The notes beneath the pieces are model-generated. The model saw only the letters and a list, made by a program, of their open reading frames with translations, was not told where the DNA came from and made no database searches. A program made the position numbers and the translations under genes. Below are positions 1-8,036 of a DNA stretch of 64,000 bases, one piece after another; position 1 is the first letter of the stretch, and the number at the start of each line of letters is the position of its first letter. The stretch comes from Terracoccus sp. 273MFTsu3.1 (GTDB taxonomy: Bacteria > Actinomycetota > Actinomycetes > Actinomycetales > Dermatophilaceae). The DNA is taken from the NCBI RefSeq assembly GCF_000383675.1, contig NZ_KB911821.1, positions 310,001 to 374,000 of the forward strand. The letters run 5' to 3'.

Positions 1-33
1 GGTGCGACCCAGCCTAGTGGGAGCCCGAAAGGG

Positions 34-813
34 TCAGCGACGCACGAAGGTGTTGGTCAGCGACCCGATGCCGGCGATCTCGACCGTGACCTGCTGACCC
101 GCCTCGACGAGCCCGACGCCGGCCGGGGTGCCGGTCAGGATGACGTCACCGGGCAGCAGCGTGAACGCCGCCGAGGCGTACTCGATGATCGTCGCGATGC
201 CGTGGATCATGTCGGCGGTCGTGCCGTCCTGCTTCACGTCGCCGTCGAGCGTCGTGACGATCGAGAGGTCGGCGGTGTCGAGCTCGGTCTCGACCCACGG
301 GCCGAGCGGGCAGCTCGTGTCGAAGCCCTTGGCGCGGGCCCACTGGCCGTCGCTGCGCTGCCAGTCCCGGGCCGTGACGTCGTTGGCGATGGTGTAGCCG
401 TAGATGCACTCGGCCGCGTCCTTGGCCTTGACGCCCTTCGTGATCGTCTTGATGACGACCGCGAGCTCGCCCTCGTAGGAGATCTCGCTGCTGCCGGCCG
501 GGAGCACGACCGGGTCGAACGGACCGACGACGGCGGTGTTGGGCTTGAAGAACATCATCGGCTCGGCCGGGGCCTCGCCGCCCATCTCCTTGGCGTGGTC
601 TGCGTAGTTCTTGCCGATCGCCACGATCTTGGAGCGCGGGATGACGGGGGCGAGGAGGCGCACGTCGTCGAGCATGACCGGCGGCTGTCCGCTCGGCTGG
701 AGGCCGATGTAGAGCGGGTCGCCGGCCAGCGGCGTGATCACCTCGCTGCCGGGGTCGCCCTGGACGATGCCGTATGCCGGGTCGTCCCCGGTCGTGAACC
801 TCGCGATGCGCAC
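34..813 (-). CDS. Fumarylacetoacetate hydrolase (FAH) family protein
   Basis: A 259-residue protein of the FAH fold, whose members hydrolyse or decarboxylate small oxo-acid metabolites in the cytoplasm using a divalent metal. The metal-site signature YEGELAVVI is near residue 113, the NDVTARDWQ segment near 144 and the GDVILTGTPAGVG loop near 223. The length suits the short FAH proteins (5-carboxymethyl-2-hydroxymuconate isomerase-like or oxaloacetate decarboxylase-like). The start is a GTG preceded by TAGGGT with exactly six bases between, which suggests a leaderless transcript. No catabolic partner lies next to it, so the substrate cannot be assigned. The family call is firm; the reaction is open. 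Confidence 0.9.
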   Translation of the reverse strand: MRIARFTTGDDPAYGIVQGDPGSEVITPLAGDPLYIGLQPSGQPPVMLDDVRLLAPVIPRSKIVAIGKNYADHAKEMGGEAPAEPMMFFKPNTAVVGPFDPVVLPAGSSEISYEGELAVVIKTITKGVKAKDAAECIYGYTIANDVTARDWQRSDGQWARAKGFDTSCPLGPWVETELDTADLSIVTTLDGDVKQDGTTADMIHGIATIIEYASAAFTLLPGDVILTGTPAGVGLVEAGQQVTVEIAGIGSLTNTFVRR

Positions 814-855
814 GCGCCCACCCTACGACGGGTGAGACTTCCCCGCGGAGGGCGG

Positions 856-2316
856 TCAGCGCGGCCAGACGATGGTGACGTCCGCCGGCGACCCGGGTTG
901 CCCGCTGGGCCGGGTGCGGTACTCCGGGACGCCGACGCACGTCCACAGCAGCCCGGCCACGTCCGTCCCGAGGAGGTGCGCGAGGTCGGAGTCGCGGAAG
1001 GTCATGCCCGACGCGGCCGCGCCCAACGCGTACGCCATGAGGTGGAGGCGACCCTCGGCGAGCCCGGCGAGCAGCTGGGCCTCGCGGTAGGCGTGGTCGT
1101 CGAGGTCGTCCAGGGGCGTGCCGCTCATGGCGACGAAGGCGGCGTCGCGGGCGAGTCCCTGCTCGAGGGCGGCCACGAAGAGCTCGTCGCGGACGGACTG
1201 TTCGTCGAGACGGCGCACGGGCGACGAGATGTCGGGCCACCGGTGGATGCCGGTGGGCACGTCGTCGACGCCGCTGACGCCGACCCAGTGCGGGACGTCG
1301 ATGCCGCGCAGCGAAGCGCTCATCGCGTCGACGAGCACGTGGCGCGGGAGCGACCGGTCGGGGTGGAGCCGACGGATCGACCCCTTGCTCACGACGACGG
1401 CATCGGTGCTGGGTCCTCCCTCGGCGGTGAGCGCGACCGGCGCCCCGCGCTCGAGCTCGGCGCCCAGGGTGCGCTGCTCTCCAGCACGTTGGGCAGCGGT
1501 GACGAGCGGGAACTCGAGACCGTCGGCGTCGTGGTGGCCCGACATCGGGTCGCCCGTCAGGTGCACGGCCGGGTCGCCCGGACCGAGGGCCACGAGGGCG
1601 ACCGGGAACTCGTGCACGCGGTCGGCGCCGACGAGGGCGGACACCTCGGCATCGGGGAAGGTCGTGAAGAGCCGTGCCGTCAGGCCCGCCGCGTCGGCGA
1701 GGGCGAGGGTCTGGGCCAGCATCGTGCCGGCATCCCAGTAGATGTGGCGGAAGCCGCGCTCGCGGTAGCGCCAGCCGGTGCGCCACGGCACCCCCGTCAC
1801 GACGACGGTCACGGCGTCGCCCGACGGCGCGGGGCCGAGGACGACGAGGGCGTGGGCCTCGGGGTCGTACCAGTACAGGCCCGGCTCGAGCCCCTCGACG
1901 TCCGCCCCGCGCGGCACGGCGACGTAGAGCTCGAGCGGGAAGCGGGCCCCGGCCGAGCCGGCGGCGCGGAAGAGCATGACCCCGCCGTCGGGGCGCGTCG
2001 TGCGCCGGGTGACGCCGGACGACAGGAAGAGCAGGCGGGCCAGACCGGGTAGGTCGAGCCGACTCGGCGCGACGGTCGCCGTGCCGGCGAGCACGGCCGT
2101 GGCCGCAGCCGACGACGCGGGGAGGTCGGGCGGCAGGAGGACTCGTCGCAGGTCGTCGTCGTAGCGCTTGTAGGACTGCGGACGCCGCGTCAGGTCGTTG
2201 GGCACGAGGTCCTGCACGAGCCGGTCGTCGTCGGGGACCTCGGTCCACTCGCGCTCCGTCGAGTAGGAGGTCAGGCGGTGCAGCAGGTGGGTGGGTCGCT
2301 CGGCGTCCGGTGCCAT
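856..2316 (-). CDS. SagB/ThcOx-type nitroreductase, tandem two-domain
   Basis: A 486-residue flavoprotein-like protein resembling the SagB/ThcOx branch of the nitroreductase superfamily, FMN enzymes that often oxidise azoline rings in ribosomal peptides. The first half starts with the family-typical HLLHRLTSYS and SYKRYDD segments and carries an LYVAVPRG / GLYWYDP block around residues 165-185. The second half, from about residue 270, repeats a nitroreductase-like domain with VSKGSIRRL and an ALGAAASGMTFRDSDLAHLLG flavin-side segment. There is no YcaO cyclodehydratase, precursor peptide or exporter beside it, so a role in peptide maturation is not supported by context. The start follows CAGGAT plus six bases. 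It is divergent from the glycosylase-like gene. Confidence 0.78.
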   Translation of the reverse strand: MAPDAERPTHLLHRLTSYSTEREWTEVPDDDRLVQDLVPNDLTRRPQSYKRYDDDLRRVLLPPDLPASSAAATAVLAGTATVAPSRLDLPGLARLLFLSSGVTRRTTRPDGGVMLFRAAGSAGARFPLELYVAVPRGADVEGLEPGLYWYDPEAHALVVLGPAPSGDAVTVVVTGVPWRTGWRYRERGFRHIYWDAGTMLAQTLALADAAGLTARLFTTFPDAEVSALVGADRVHEFPVALVALGPGDPAVHLTGDPMSGHHDADGLEFPLVTAAQRAGEQRTLGAELERGAPVALTAEGGPSTDAVVVSKGSIRRLHPDRSLPRHVLVDAMSASLRGIDVPHWVGVSGVDDVPTGIHRWPDISSPVRRLDEQSVRDELFVAALEQGLARDAAFVAMSGTPLDDLDDHAYREAQLLAGLAEGRLHLMAYALGAAASGMTFRDSDLAHLLGTDVAGLLWTCVGVPEYRTRPSGQPGSPADVTIVWPR

Positions 2317-2386
2317 GAGGCCATCCTGCCCTCGCGCCGCCGGTGCGCGGTGGGGTTCGAGGCCGCGACTCGCCTACCCTGCTGGG

Positions 2387-3280
2387 GTGCAGGTGATGAG
2401 CGAGCCGGAGTGGCGCGAGCGGACGGCGGCGCACGAAGCGCGGGTCGACGCCGCCACCTCGGCGCACCTGGCTCGCCGACGCGACCACCGCAAGCACCCG
2501 GTCGAGGACTTCCTCTTCACCTACTACTCCTTCAAGCCCGCGCAGCTGCGCCGCTGGCACCCCGGGGCCGGCACGTCCCTCGTGGGGGCAGCGCGCGCGC
2601 CGCACGTCGACTGGCGCTTCTACGAGGTAGACGACGACGTCGTCCGCGTCGACGTCGACGCCTTCACGTCCGCCCGGAGCGACACGCTGCGCTTCGTCCG
2701 CGAGCTGCTCGTGCGCACGGCTGGACGGCCGGCGCGGTTCGGCTGCTTCGGGCTGCACGAGTGGGCCATGGTCTACCGGCTCGATCCGACCGACGTGCGG
2801 CACTCCGGGTGGCCGCTGCGGCTCGGCGGCCCGGGGACCGATGCCGTGGTCGAGAGCCACCAGATCGCCTGCTCGCACTTCGACGCGTACCGCTTCTTCA
2901 CCCCGGAGGCCGCTCCCCTCAATGCGTTGACGCCGACCCGGGACAGCCAGACGGCCCTCGAGCAGCAGGGGTGCCTCCACGCCGGGATGGACCTCTACAA
3001 GTGGGCGCACAAGCTCGTGCCGGCCGTGTCGAGCGACCTCGTCATGGACTGCTTCGAGCTGGCCCGCGACATCCGCACCCTCGACATGCGCGCGGCACCG
3101 TACGACCTGCGCGAGCTCGGCTACGAGCCGGTGCGCATCGAGACCGCCGAGGGCAAGGCGGAGTATGCCGCCGCGCAGCGCGGCTTCTCGGTGCGCGGTC
3201 AGGCGCTGCGCGCCCGCCTCGTCGACGCCATCGACGCCGTCGACGGCGTGACGGTCGTCGAGGCCGCGCCGCACGCCTGA
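2387..3280 (+). CDS. Conserved actinobacterial protein labelled 3-methyladenine DNA glycosylase
   Basis: A 297-residue soluble protein resembling an actinobacterial family that databases often name 3-methyladenine DNA glycosylase. Recognisable blocks are HPVEDFLFTYYSFKPAQLRRWHPG near residue 35 (split here into its conserved halves HPVEDFLFTYY and KPAQLRRWHPG), CFGLHEWAMVY near 120, ESHQIACSHFDAYRFF near 155 and MDLYKWAHKL near 200. I see no helix-hairpin-helix or classical AlkA/Tag motif, so the glycosylase label rests on family naming rather than on catalytic residues. The GTG at 2387 was chosen because TACCCT stands six bases before it; an ATG at 2396 is the alternative. The gene is divergent from the SagB-type gene. 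Confidence 0.7.
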   Translation: MQVMSEPEWRERTAAHEARVDAATSAHLARRRDHRKHPVEDFLFTYYSFKPAQLRRWHPGAGTSLVGAARAPHVDWRFYEVDDDVVRVDVDAFTSARSDTLRFVRELLVRTAGRPARFGCFGLHEWAMVYRLDPTDVRHSGWPLRLGGPGTDAVVESHQIACSHFDAYRFFTPEAAPLNALTPTRDSQTALEQQGCLHAGMDLYKWAHKLVPAVSSDLVMDCFELARDIRTLDMRAAPYDLRELGYEPVRIETAEGKAEYAAAQRGFSVRGQALRARLVDAIDAVDGVTVVEAAPHA

Positions 3281-3371
3281 CGGTCGCTGAGCACCGCATG
3301 CGGACCCAGGCATTGGCCGGCGCTGGACGGAGAGGACGGGTCCGGAGGCCTCGCTCGCGATTCGGTGAGGG

Positions 3372-3941
3372 TCAGCGGACGATGCGGTCGACGAACGACC
3401 TGTCGCCGAAGGTGACCCGTAGGTGATCGTAGGAGTCCCACCGCGCCTGCACGATCGCTGACTCCGGAACGTCGCCGGACCGACAGAGCACCCGCTTCTG
3501 GGACGACCACGGCGCGGAGCCGGACTGGACGACGACGCAGTCCTCGCCGTCGAGGCCGTCAGCGGCGTGCACGACGAGGGCACGGCCATCCGACGCGGGA
3601 CGTGCCGCGTCTCCCACCACGCTGACCGGGTTCACCACCCCCGCGATCGTGAGGAGGGACGCACCCAACGCCCCGAGCAGGACCGTCTCGGCGCGCACGC
3701 CGGAGCGGATCGTCGCGAACGAGGCTCCGGCGACGACGACGCCCACGACGACGACGTGCTCGCGGACCTGGTGCAGCAGGACCGGTCCCCCCATGCCGTC
3801 GGTCAGCAGAGCGGCAGCCATGACGACAAGGCTCACGACCACCAGCAGGGTCAGCGGGGTCCCCCGTCGAGCCCAAGGCACCGCGCCCAGGTGGGTGGCG
3901 TAGCCCTCGGACCTCACGCCGGCAGGGCCGTCGGGCGACAT
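3372..3941 (-). CDS. Small membrane protein of unknown function
   Basis: A 189-residue protein I do not recognise. Three hydrophobic stretches fit membrane helices: around residues 30-47 (TLLVVVSLVVMAAALL), 61-77 ([16 protein letters not shown]) and 85-104 (TVLLGALGASLLTIAGVV). A soluble C-terminal domain of about 80 residues follows, with two cysteines (DCVVV and LCRSG) that could form a disulphide outside the cell. The ATG start has a purine-rich GGAGG about a dozen bases upstream. It lies between the glycosylase-like gene (convergent) and the HNH gene (same strand, 115 bases upstream) and may be transcribed with the latter. No function is proposed. Confidence 0.7.
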   Translation of the reverse strand: MSPDGPAGVRSEGYATHLGAVPWARRGTPLTLLVVVSLVVMAAALLTDGMGGPVLLHQVREHVVVVGVVVAGASFATIRSGVRAETVLLGALGASLLTIAGVVNPVSVVGDAARPASDGRALVVHAADGLDGEDCVVVQSGSAPWSSQKRVLCRSGDVPESAIVQARWDSYDHLRVTFGDRSFVDRIVR

Positions 3942-4056
3942 GCGTGCACGCTACCTCCTTGTCCCCCGAGCGTGGTCGCACACGAGCCGCGTTCAGCGGA
4001 CGTTGCCACGAGCGGTCGGGGCTGGTGAGCGGACGGCAGCGGTGAGCGGGAGCCGG

Positions 4057-5616
4057 TCAGGCCGCGTCGGTGAGGGCGATGAAGCGCTCGACCTGGCGGA
4101 GCACGTCACCGGCCAGTCGCTCGCGGGTCCCGAGCTGGGGGTCCGCGTCCGGCGCGGTGAGCCCGGGCAGCAGAGGTGGGGCGTGCGAGGTGTACGTGTG
4201 TCCGGTCGGGGTGGTGGTGCGCACTGCGTGAGCCGCGCCGGGTTGTCGAGCTCGAAGGGTCTCGGCGGTGAAGCCGGGGAGCTGCTTGGTGTGGTTGCAC
4301 CGCACGCAGAGGCTCTGGCCGTTGGTGTCGGTGGTGGGTCCGCCGTCGGCGTGGTCGTGGACGTGGTCGAGGTGTCGGGCGGGAGCGTCGCACCAGGGGG
4401 TGCGGCACGAGCCGGCGTCGCGGGTGAGCACGTAGCGGCGCAGTCCGGCCTCGAAGGTCCGGCGGTTGGAGTCCATGGCCACGAGAGTGCCGGTGGCCGG
4501 ATGGCTGAAGAGCCGCCGTCGGAGCCACACCCGCGCCCGGATCGGGTCCTGGGTGAGCTCGTCGGCGAGTGGCGAGCCCAGCAGGTCGCGCGCCCACGCC
4601 GCGGGGACGGTGCCGTAGCCGGGCACCTGCGCCGGCGTGGCGTCACCGGCAAGGAGCGCCCGGTCGGTCATGACGAGCTGCACCTCGACGGGCACCGCGT
4701 CCGCGGTGGTCTGCCCTGTGACCCGGGTGACGAAGATGTCGGCCATGACCTGGCCCTTGCCGCGCTCGTCGCCTGCGGCTCGTGCGGTGTCGGCGGCCGC
4801 GGTGAGAGCCGCATGGGCGGCGACGGCCTGCGCGACGGGGAGCAGCGCCGTGACGTAGGCCATGGTGTCGGGGGCGGGACGGATCGTCACCCGCCGCTCC
4901 GCCTCGGCCTTCGCCGCTCGGGCCATGACGGACGCCGCGTCGAGGCGGCACGCGACCGCCCGGACCCGACGGGCCAGCTCCCGGTCGCCCACGCCCCCGA
5001 CTCGACAGGTCGTCTCGCCCGAGTCAGCCACGGGACCGACGACCTCGGCGTCCACGAGGGATCGCTGCTCGGTCGTCAGCGTCGCGGTCTCGGTGACGAG
5101 GATCTGGGCGCGCCACTCGCTGAGCTCGCCGACCTCGAGCGCGGCCAGGGTGTGCGGCATCTCGTTGGTCAGCGCGAGCGCCAACCGCACGTGCTGCGCG
5201 CCCCGGACCGGGGACTCGCGCCGGGCGAGCGCGACCTGTGCCGCGACCCCGGTCATCCCGGACGCTCGCCGCCGCCCCGATCGCGCCGTCCGTGCCTCGT
5301 CGCCCGTGACACCGTCGTCGAACGACGCGGCCCGGGCCTGCTCCCGCGCGGCGCGCCATCCGTCGAAGTCGCCGGCGTCGGAGCACTCCCGCGCCCGTTC
5401 CAGCCAGGCCTGCGCGACCTGCTCCTGGGAGTCGACGAAGGCCGCCGTGAGCCGCACCTGAGCGGCCGCCACGGCGGCCTTGACCCGCTCGAGCACCGCG
5501 ACCTGGTCGACCCGCACCTGGTCCGGCGTCGACCCGACCTCATGCCCGACCCTCGACAGCGCCGACACGAGAGCCTCGAGGCCCTCGGTCGTCACCGCCT
5601 CCGCGTCATCGAACAT
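4057..5616 (-). CDS. DUF222 / 13E12-family protein with C-terminal HNH nuclease domain
   Basis: A 519-residue protein with the layout of the actinobacterial DUF222 (13E12 repeat) family. A long helical N-terminal region (residues 1-350) includes the family block LAEWRAQ-like SEWRAQILVTET near 180. A C-terminal HNH domain follows, where RHLDHVHDHADGG and SLCVRCNHTKQ near residues 430-465 supply the HNH residues and a zinc-binding Cys pair. These proteins are multicopy in actinobacteria and their biological role is unclear; a DNA-nicking or mobile-intron-like origin has been suggested. A perfect LexA box lies across the start codon, and TATAAT is seven bases upstream of the ATG, so the gene should be induced by DNA damage from a leaderless transcript. 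Confidence 0.92.
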   Translation of the reverse strand: MFDDAEAVTTEGLEALVSALSRVGHEVGSTPDQVRVDQVAVLERVKAAVAAAQVRLTAAFVDSQEQVAQAWLERARECSDAGDFDGWRAAREQARAASFDDGVTGDEARTARSGRRRASGMTGVAAQVALARRESPVRGAQHVRLALALTNEMPHTLAALEVGELSEWRAQILVTETATLTTEQRSLVDAEVVGPVADSGETTCRVGGVGDRELARRVRAVACRLDAASVMARAAKAEAERRVTIRPAPDTMAYVTALLPVAQAVAAHAALTAAADTARAAGDERGKGQVMADIFVTRVTGQTTADAVPVEVQLVMTDRALLAGDATPAQVPGYGTVPAAWARDLLGSPLADELTQDPIRARVWLRRRLFSHPATGTLVAMDSNRRTFEAGLRRYVLTRDAGSCRTPWCDAPARHLDHVHDHADGGPTTDTNGQSLCVRCNHTKQLPGFTAETLRARQPGAAHAVRTTTPTGHTYTSHAPPLLPGLTAPDADPQLGTRERLAGDVLRQVERFIALTDAA

Positions 5617-5629
5617 GTGTTCGATTATA
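5609..5629 (-). promoter_or_regulatory. LexA (SOS) box and consensus -10 over the HNH gene start
   Basis: The sequence TCGAACATGTGTTCGA (5609-5624) matches the actinobacterial SOS box TCGAAC-N4-GTTCGA exactly; with flanking bases the palindrome has 8-bp arms. It covers the ATG at 5616-5614 and touches a perfect TATAAT (5629-5624 on the minus strand). LexA bound here would block both the -10 and the transcription start. DNA-damage control of 13E12-family genes is known from Mycobacterium tuberculosis. Confidence 0.9.
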
Positions 5630-5696
5630 CGTGAACCGTACGCACATCGCCAGACCTACCCACACCCAATTCGGTTCGCGGAGAGCGAAATTCGCC

Positions 5697-6086
5697 TCAG
5701 TCGGAGTCGTCGACATAGAGACAGAAGGGATGGCCGGCGGGATCTAGCAGGACCCGGACGTCCTGCTGGGGCTGGAACTCGGCGAGCTCCGCGCCGACCT
5801 CGACGGCATACGCGACCGCAGCATCCAGGTCGTCCACCTCGAGGTCGAGGTGGAGCATCATGAGTGGCTGCCCCGGCTCGCTGGGCCAGACCGGTCGCAC
5901 GTAGTTCGGCTCGGTCTGGAACGAGAGGTTGTAGCCGTGGGTCTCCGAGGGCGCGAGCGTCGCCCAGCCCGGGGTGTCCTTGTAGAGCGTCCAGCCGAGC
6001 AGACGCTCGTAGAAGTGCGCCAGGGCAGACGCGTCGGGGGCGTCGAGCACGACGCCGAACCAGTGCTTCGTCGTTCGTAGCGGCAT
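5697..6086 (-). CDS. VOC (glyoxalase/bleomycin resistance) superfamily protein
   Basis: A protein of about 129 residues with the paired beta-alpha-beta-beta-beta modules of the vicinal oxygen chelate fold: HWFGVVLDAPDASALAHFYE at the N terminus (catalytic-fold start, FYERLLGW) and HLDLEVDDLDAA followed by LLDPAGHPFCLY in the second module. Family members bind a metal and act on small molecules, or sequester drugs; nothing here fixes the substrate. The start at 6086 (MPLRTTK) is preferred because CATGCT stands six bases upstream. A GTG at 6143 would add 19 residues that do not look like the family. It follows the TetR gene in the same direction, 175 bases away. Confidence 0.85.
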   Translation of the reverse strand: MPLRTTKHWFGVVLDAPDASALAHFYERLLGWTLYKDTPGWATLAPSETHGYNLSFQTEPNYVRPVWPSEPGQPLMMLHLDLEVDDLDAAVAYAVEVGAELAEFQPQQDVRVLLDPAGHPFCLYVDDSD

Positions 6087-6261
6087 CGCACCAGCATGCC
6101 AAGGCGGAGTGCCGTGGAGGGCCATGGAGAAAAAGTCAGGCACGGCGTATCAGGCGTGGCAGCACGTGCTCTGAAGGGTGTCGGCGAAGGTCCAGGCACG
6201 CGCGTCGACGATCTCCACCCTTCAGGGGGTGGTGCTGGGCGGGGCCTGGACCGCCCAGCAC

Positions 6262-6837
6262 TTACGTCGTCCGGAACGCCTGTCGAGGGCCCCCGAGCCC
6301 GCGGACGATGACGGAGAGCCCGACCTCGAAGGCCTTGGCCTCGGTCGTCGCGTCGGGCGTCGGCAGGTCGGGATCGACAGACGCAGCGAGAGCCCGATCC
6401 TGCTGCCCCGCAACGGATCCCAAGATGTGATGCACGACGAGTGCCGCGACCTCGTCCCGCTCGGACGCCGGTGCCCCGGCGTCGTGGACGAGGCGCGCGA
6501 GGTCGCGGAGCGCCCGCGCGGCACTCGGCTCGACGGCATACGCGAGCCCGACGACGTCGGCAGCGTCCGGCACGTGCACGAGCGCGTCGCGCACGGCGAC
6601 GGCCAGACCGACGAGCGCCTCGGCCGGCGGGCGGCCGTCCGCCGGGGGTGGGATCTCGGCGAGGAGCACGTCGGCCACCTCGACGAGCAGCTCCTGCTTG
6701 TTCGCCACGTGCCAGTAGAGGGCCCCGGGCGCGACGCCGAGCTCGCGGGCCAGGCGACGCATCGAGAGGTCGCCGAGCCCGTAGCGGCGCAGCAGGTCGA
6801 CGGCGGTCGCGACGACCTGCTCCCGACTGAGTGCCAC
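6262..6837 (-). CDS. bioQ: TetR-family regulator of biotin synthesis, BioQ-like
   Basis: A 191-residue TetR-family repressor. The N-terminal helix-turn-helix spans roughly residues 8-52 (LSMRRLARELGVAPGALYWHV is its recognition part), followed by a helical ligand/dimer domain. It is divergent from bioBAFD, and the shared intergenic region carries two copies of TGAACACCGTTCA, the motif type bound by BioQ of Corynebacterium and Mycobacterium. It should therefore repress the biotin operon and itself. GTG 6837 is chosen because AGGGGAG precedes it by a few bases; ATG 6858 would add seven residues but lacks a ribosome site and directly abuts a hairpin. Role by context and operator is strong; the ligand cue is unknown. 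Confidence 0.85.
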   Translation of the reverse strand: MALSREQVVATAVDLLRRYGLGDLSMRRLARELGVAPGALYWHVANKQELLVEVADVLLAEIPPPADGRPPAEALVGLAVAVRDALVHVPDAADVVGLAYAVEPSAARALRDLARLVHDAGAPASERDEVAALVVHHILGSVAGQQDRALAASVDPDLPTPDATTEAKAFEVGLSVIVRGLGGPRQAFRTT

Positions 6838-6858
6838 GCGCTCCCCTGCCCTCGGCAT

Positions 6859-6877
6859 GCGGGTCCGGCGGACCCGC
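6859..6877 (-). promoter_or_regulatory. Perfect hairpin in the bioQ 5' leader
   Basis: GCGGGTCC and GGACCCGC form 8-bp arms around a 3-base loop, 22 bases upstream of the GTG start of bioQ and downstream of its TAGGCT -10 (6897-6892). It could stabilise or attenuate the bioQ message. There is no T tract, so it is not a classical terminator. Confidence 0.45.
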
Positions 6878-6878
6878 G

Positions 6879-6954
6879 TTGACAGCCGAGCCTAGCGACT
6901 CGGCATACTGAACACCGTTCAAGTTGAACACCGTTCAACGCCGTGCGCAAGGAG
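6879..6954 (+). promoter_or_regulatory. bioB promoter with two BioQ operators and ribosome site
   Basis: TTGACA (6879-6884) and CATACT (6904-6909) form a promoter with a 19-base spacer. Two identical 13-mers TGAACACCGTTCA lie at 6909-6921 and 6925-6937, 16 bases centre to centre, covering the expected transcription start. They fit the BioQ consensus TGAAC-N3-GTTCA. AAGGAG (6949-6954) stands five bases before the bioB ATG at 6960. A repressor on the tandem sites would also overlap the bioQ promoter reading left. Confidence 0.85.
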
Positions 6955-6959
6955 CCCGC

Positions 6960-8036
6960 ATGACCCGCCGATTCGACGATCTCGCCGATGCCGTCCTCGC
7001 CGGCACCCCCGCGAGCACCGACGACGCCCTCGACGTCCTGCGCGCCACGGACGAGGAGCTGCTGGCCGTGGTGGCGGCCGCGGCACGCCTGCGCCGCAGG
7101 CACTTCGGCAACACCGTCAAGGTCAACTACCTCGTCAACCTCAAGTCGGGCCTCTGCCCCGAGGACTGCCACTACTGCTCGCAGCGGCTCGGCTCGCGGG
7201 CGGACATCCTCAAGTACACCTGGCTCAAGCCCGACGAGGCGATCGAGCAGGCGGCAGCCGGACTGCGCGGCGGCGCGACCCGGATCTGCATGGTCTCGAG
7301 CGGACGCGGCCCCACCGACCGCGATGTCGAACGCGTGGCCGGGATGGTCGGCGCGCTCAAGCAGGAGCACCCTGACGTCGAGGTCTGCGCCTGCCTCGGA
7401 CTGCTCAAGGACGGGCAGGCCGAGCGGCTGCGTGAGGCCGGCGTCGACGCGTACAACCACAACATCAACACGGCCGAGTCCCACCACGACGACATCGTCA
7501 CGAGCCACACGTACGCGGACCGCGTCGACACCGTGACCAAGGCCAAGGATGCCGGCCTGTCACCGTGCTCGGGCCTCATCGCCGGACTCGGCGAGACCGA
7601 CGAGCAGCTCGTCGAGGCCCTCTTCGCCCTCCGCGACCTCGGGTCCGACTCGATCCCCGTCAACTTCCTCATGCCGTTCGACGGCACGCCGCTCGAGGGC
7701 ACGTGGGAGCTCACGCCAGGACGCTGCCTGCGCATCCTCGCGATGGCACGGATCGTGAACCCGGACAAAGAGATCCGCATCGCCGGAGGTCGCGAGATGC
7801 ATCTCCGCTCACTCCAGGGGCTGGCCCTCCACGTCGCCAACTCGATCTTCCTCGGCGACTACCTGACGTCCGAGGGCCAGGCCGCGGAGGCCGACCTCGA
7901 GCTGATCCGCGACCACGGCTTCGTCGTCCTCGGCGCCGACGAGGACACCTCCGCCCCGGGCCGCGTCCCCGGAGCCACGCACGACCCGGCAAAGCGGCGT
8001 CGGGGGGCCGGCACGGACGTTCCCGCCAATGCCTGA
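6960..8036 (+). CDS. bioB: Biotin synthase
   Basis: Radical SAM enzyme of 358 residues that inserts sulphur into dethiobiotin, the last step of biotin synthesis. The SAM cluster motif CPEDCHYC (Cys-x3-Cys-x2-Cys) is near residue 60, and the family blocks [12 protein letters not shown] near 165 and [10 protein letters not shown] near 275 are present. An in-frame TTG at 6924 lies inside the BioQ operator, so the ATG with AAGGAG upstream is the start. First gene of bioBAFD, overlapping bioA by eight bases. The last 25 residues are a basic Pro/Arg-rich tail. BioC, BioH and other pimeloyl-chain genes are absent from the window. Confidence 0.97.
   Translation: MTRRFDDLADAVLAGTPASTDDALDVLRATDEELLAVVAAAARLRRRHFGNTVKVNYLVNLKSGLCPEDCHYCSQRLGSRADILKYTWLKPDEAIEQAAAGLRGGATRICMVSSGRGPTDRDVERVAGMVGALKQEHPDVEVCACLGLLKDGQAERLREAGVDAYNHNINTAESHHDDIVTSHTYADRVDTVTKAKDAGLSPCSGLIAGLGETDEQLVEALFALRDLGSDSIPVNFLMPFDGTPLEGTWELTPGRCLRILAMARIVNPDKEIRIAGGREMHLRSLQGLALHVANSIFLGDYLTSEGQAAEADLELIRDHGFVVLGADEDTSAPGRVPGATHDPAKRRRGAGTDVPANA

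Noticed and set aside
202-2052. 616-codon plus-strand frame opposite the FAH and SagB genes
   Set aside because: Shadow of the minus-strand genes; composition typical of reversed GC-rich codons and no family motifs.
2387-3280. Firm call of a DNA-repair glycosylase
   Set aside because: The database-style name is reported, but I could not find the helix-hairpin-helix or catalytic Asp motif, so the enzymatic role is not asserted.
146-3589. A 1147-codon open frame on the minus strand
   Set aside because: It is antisense and out-of-frame to four well-supported genes. High GC gives long stop-free shadows; its protein is Arg/Pro/Ala-rich low complexity.
6924-6959. Upstream TTG start for bioB
   Set aside because: It lies at the edge of the second BioQ operator and lacks a ribosome site; ATG 6960 has AAGGAG at the right distance.
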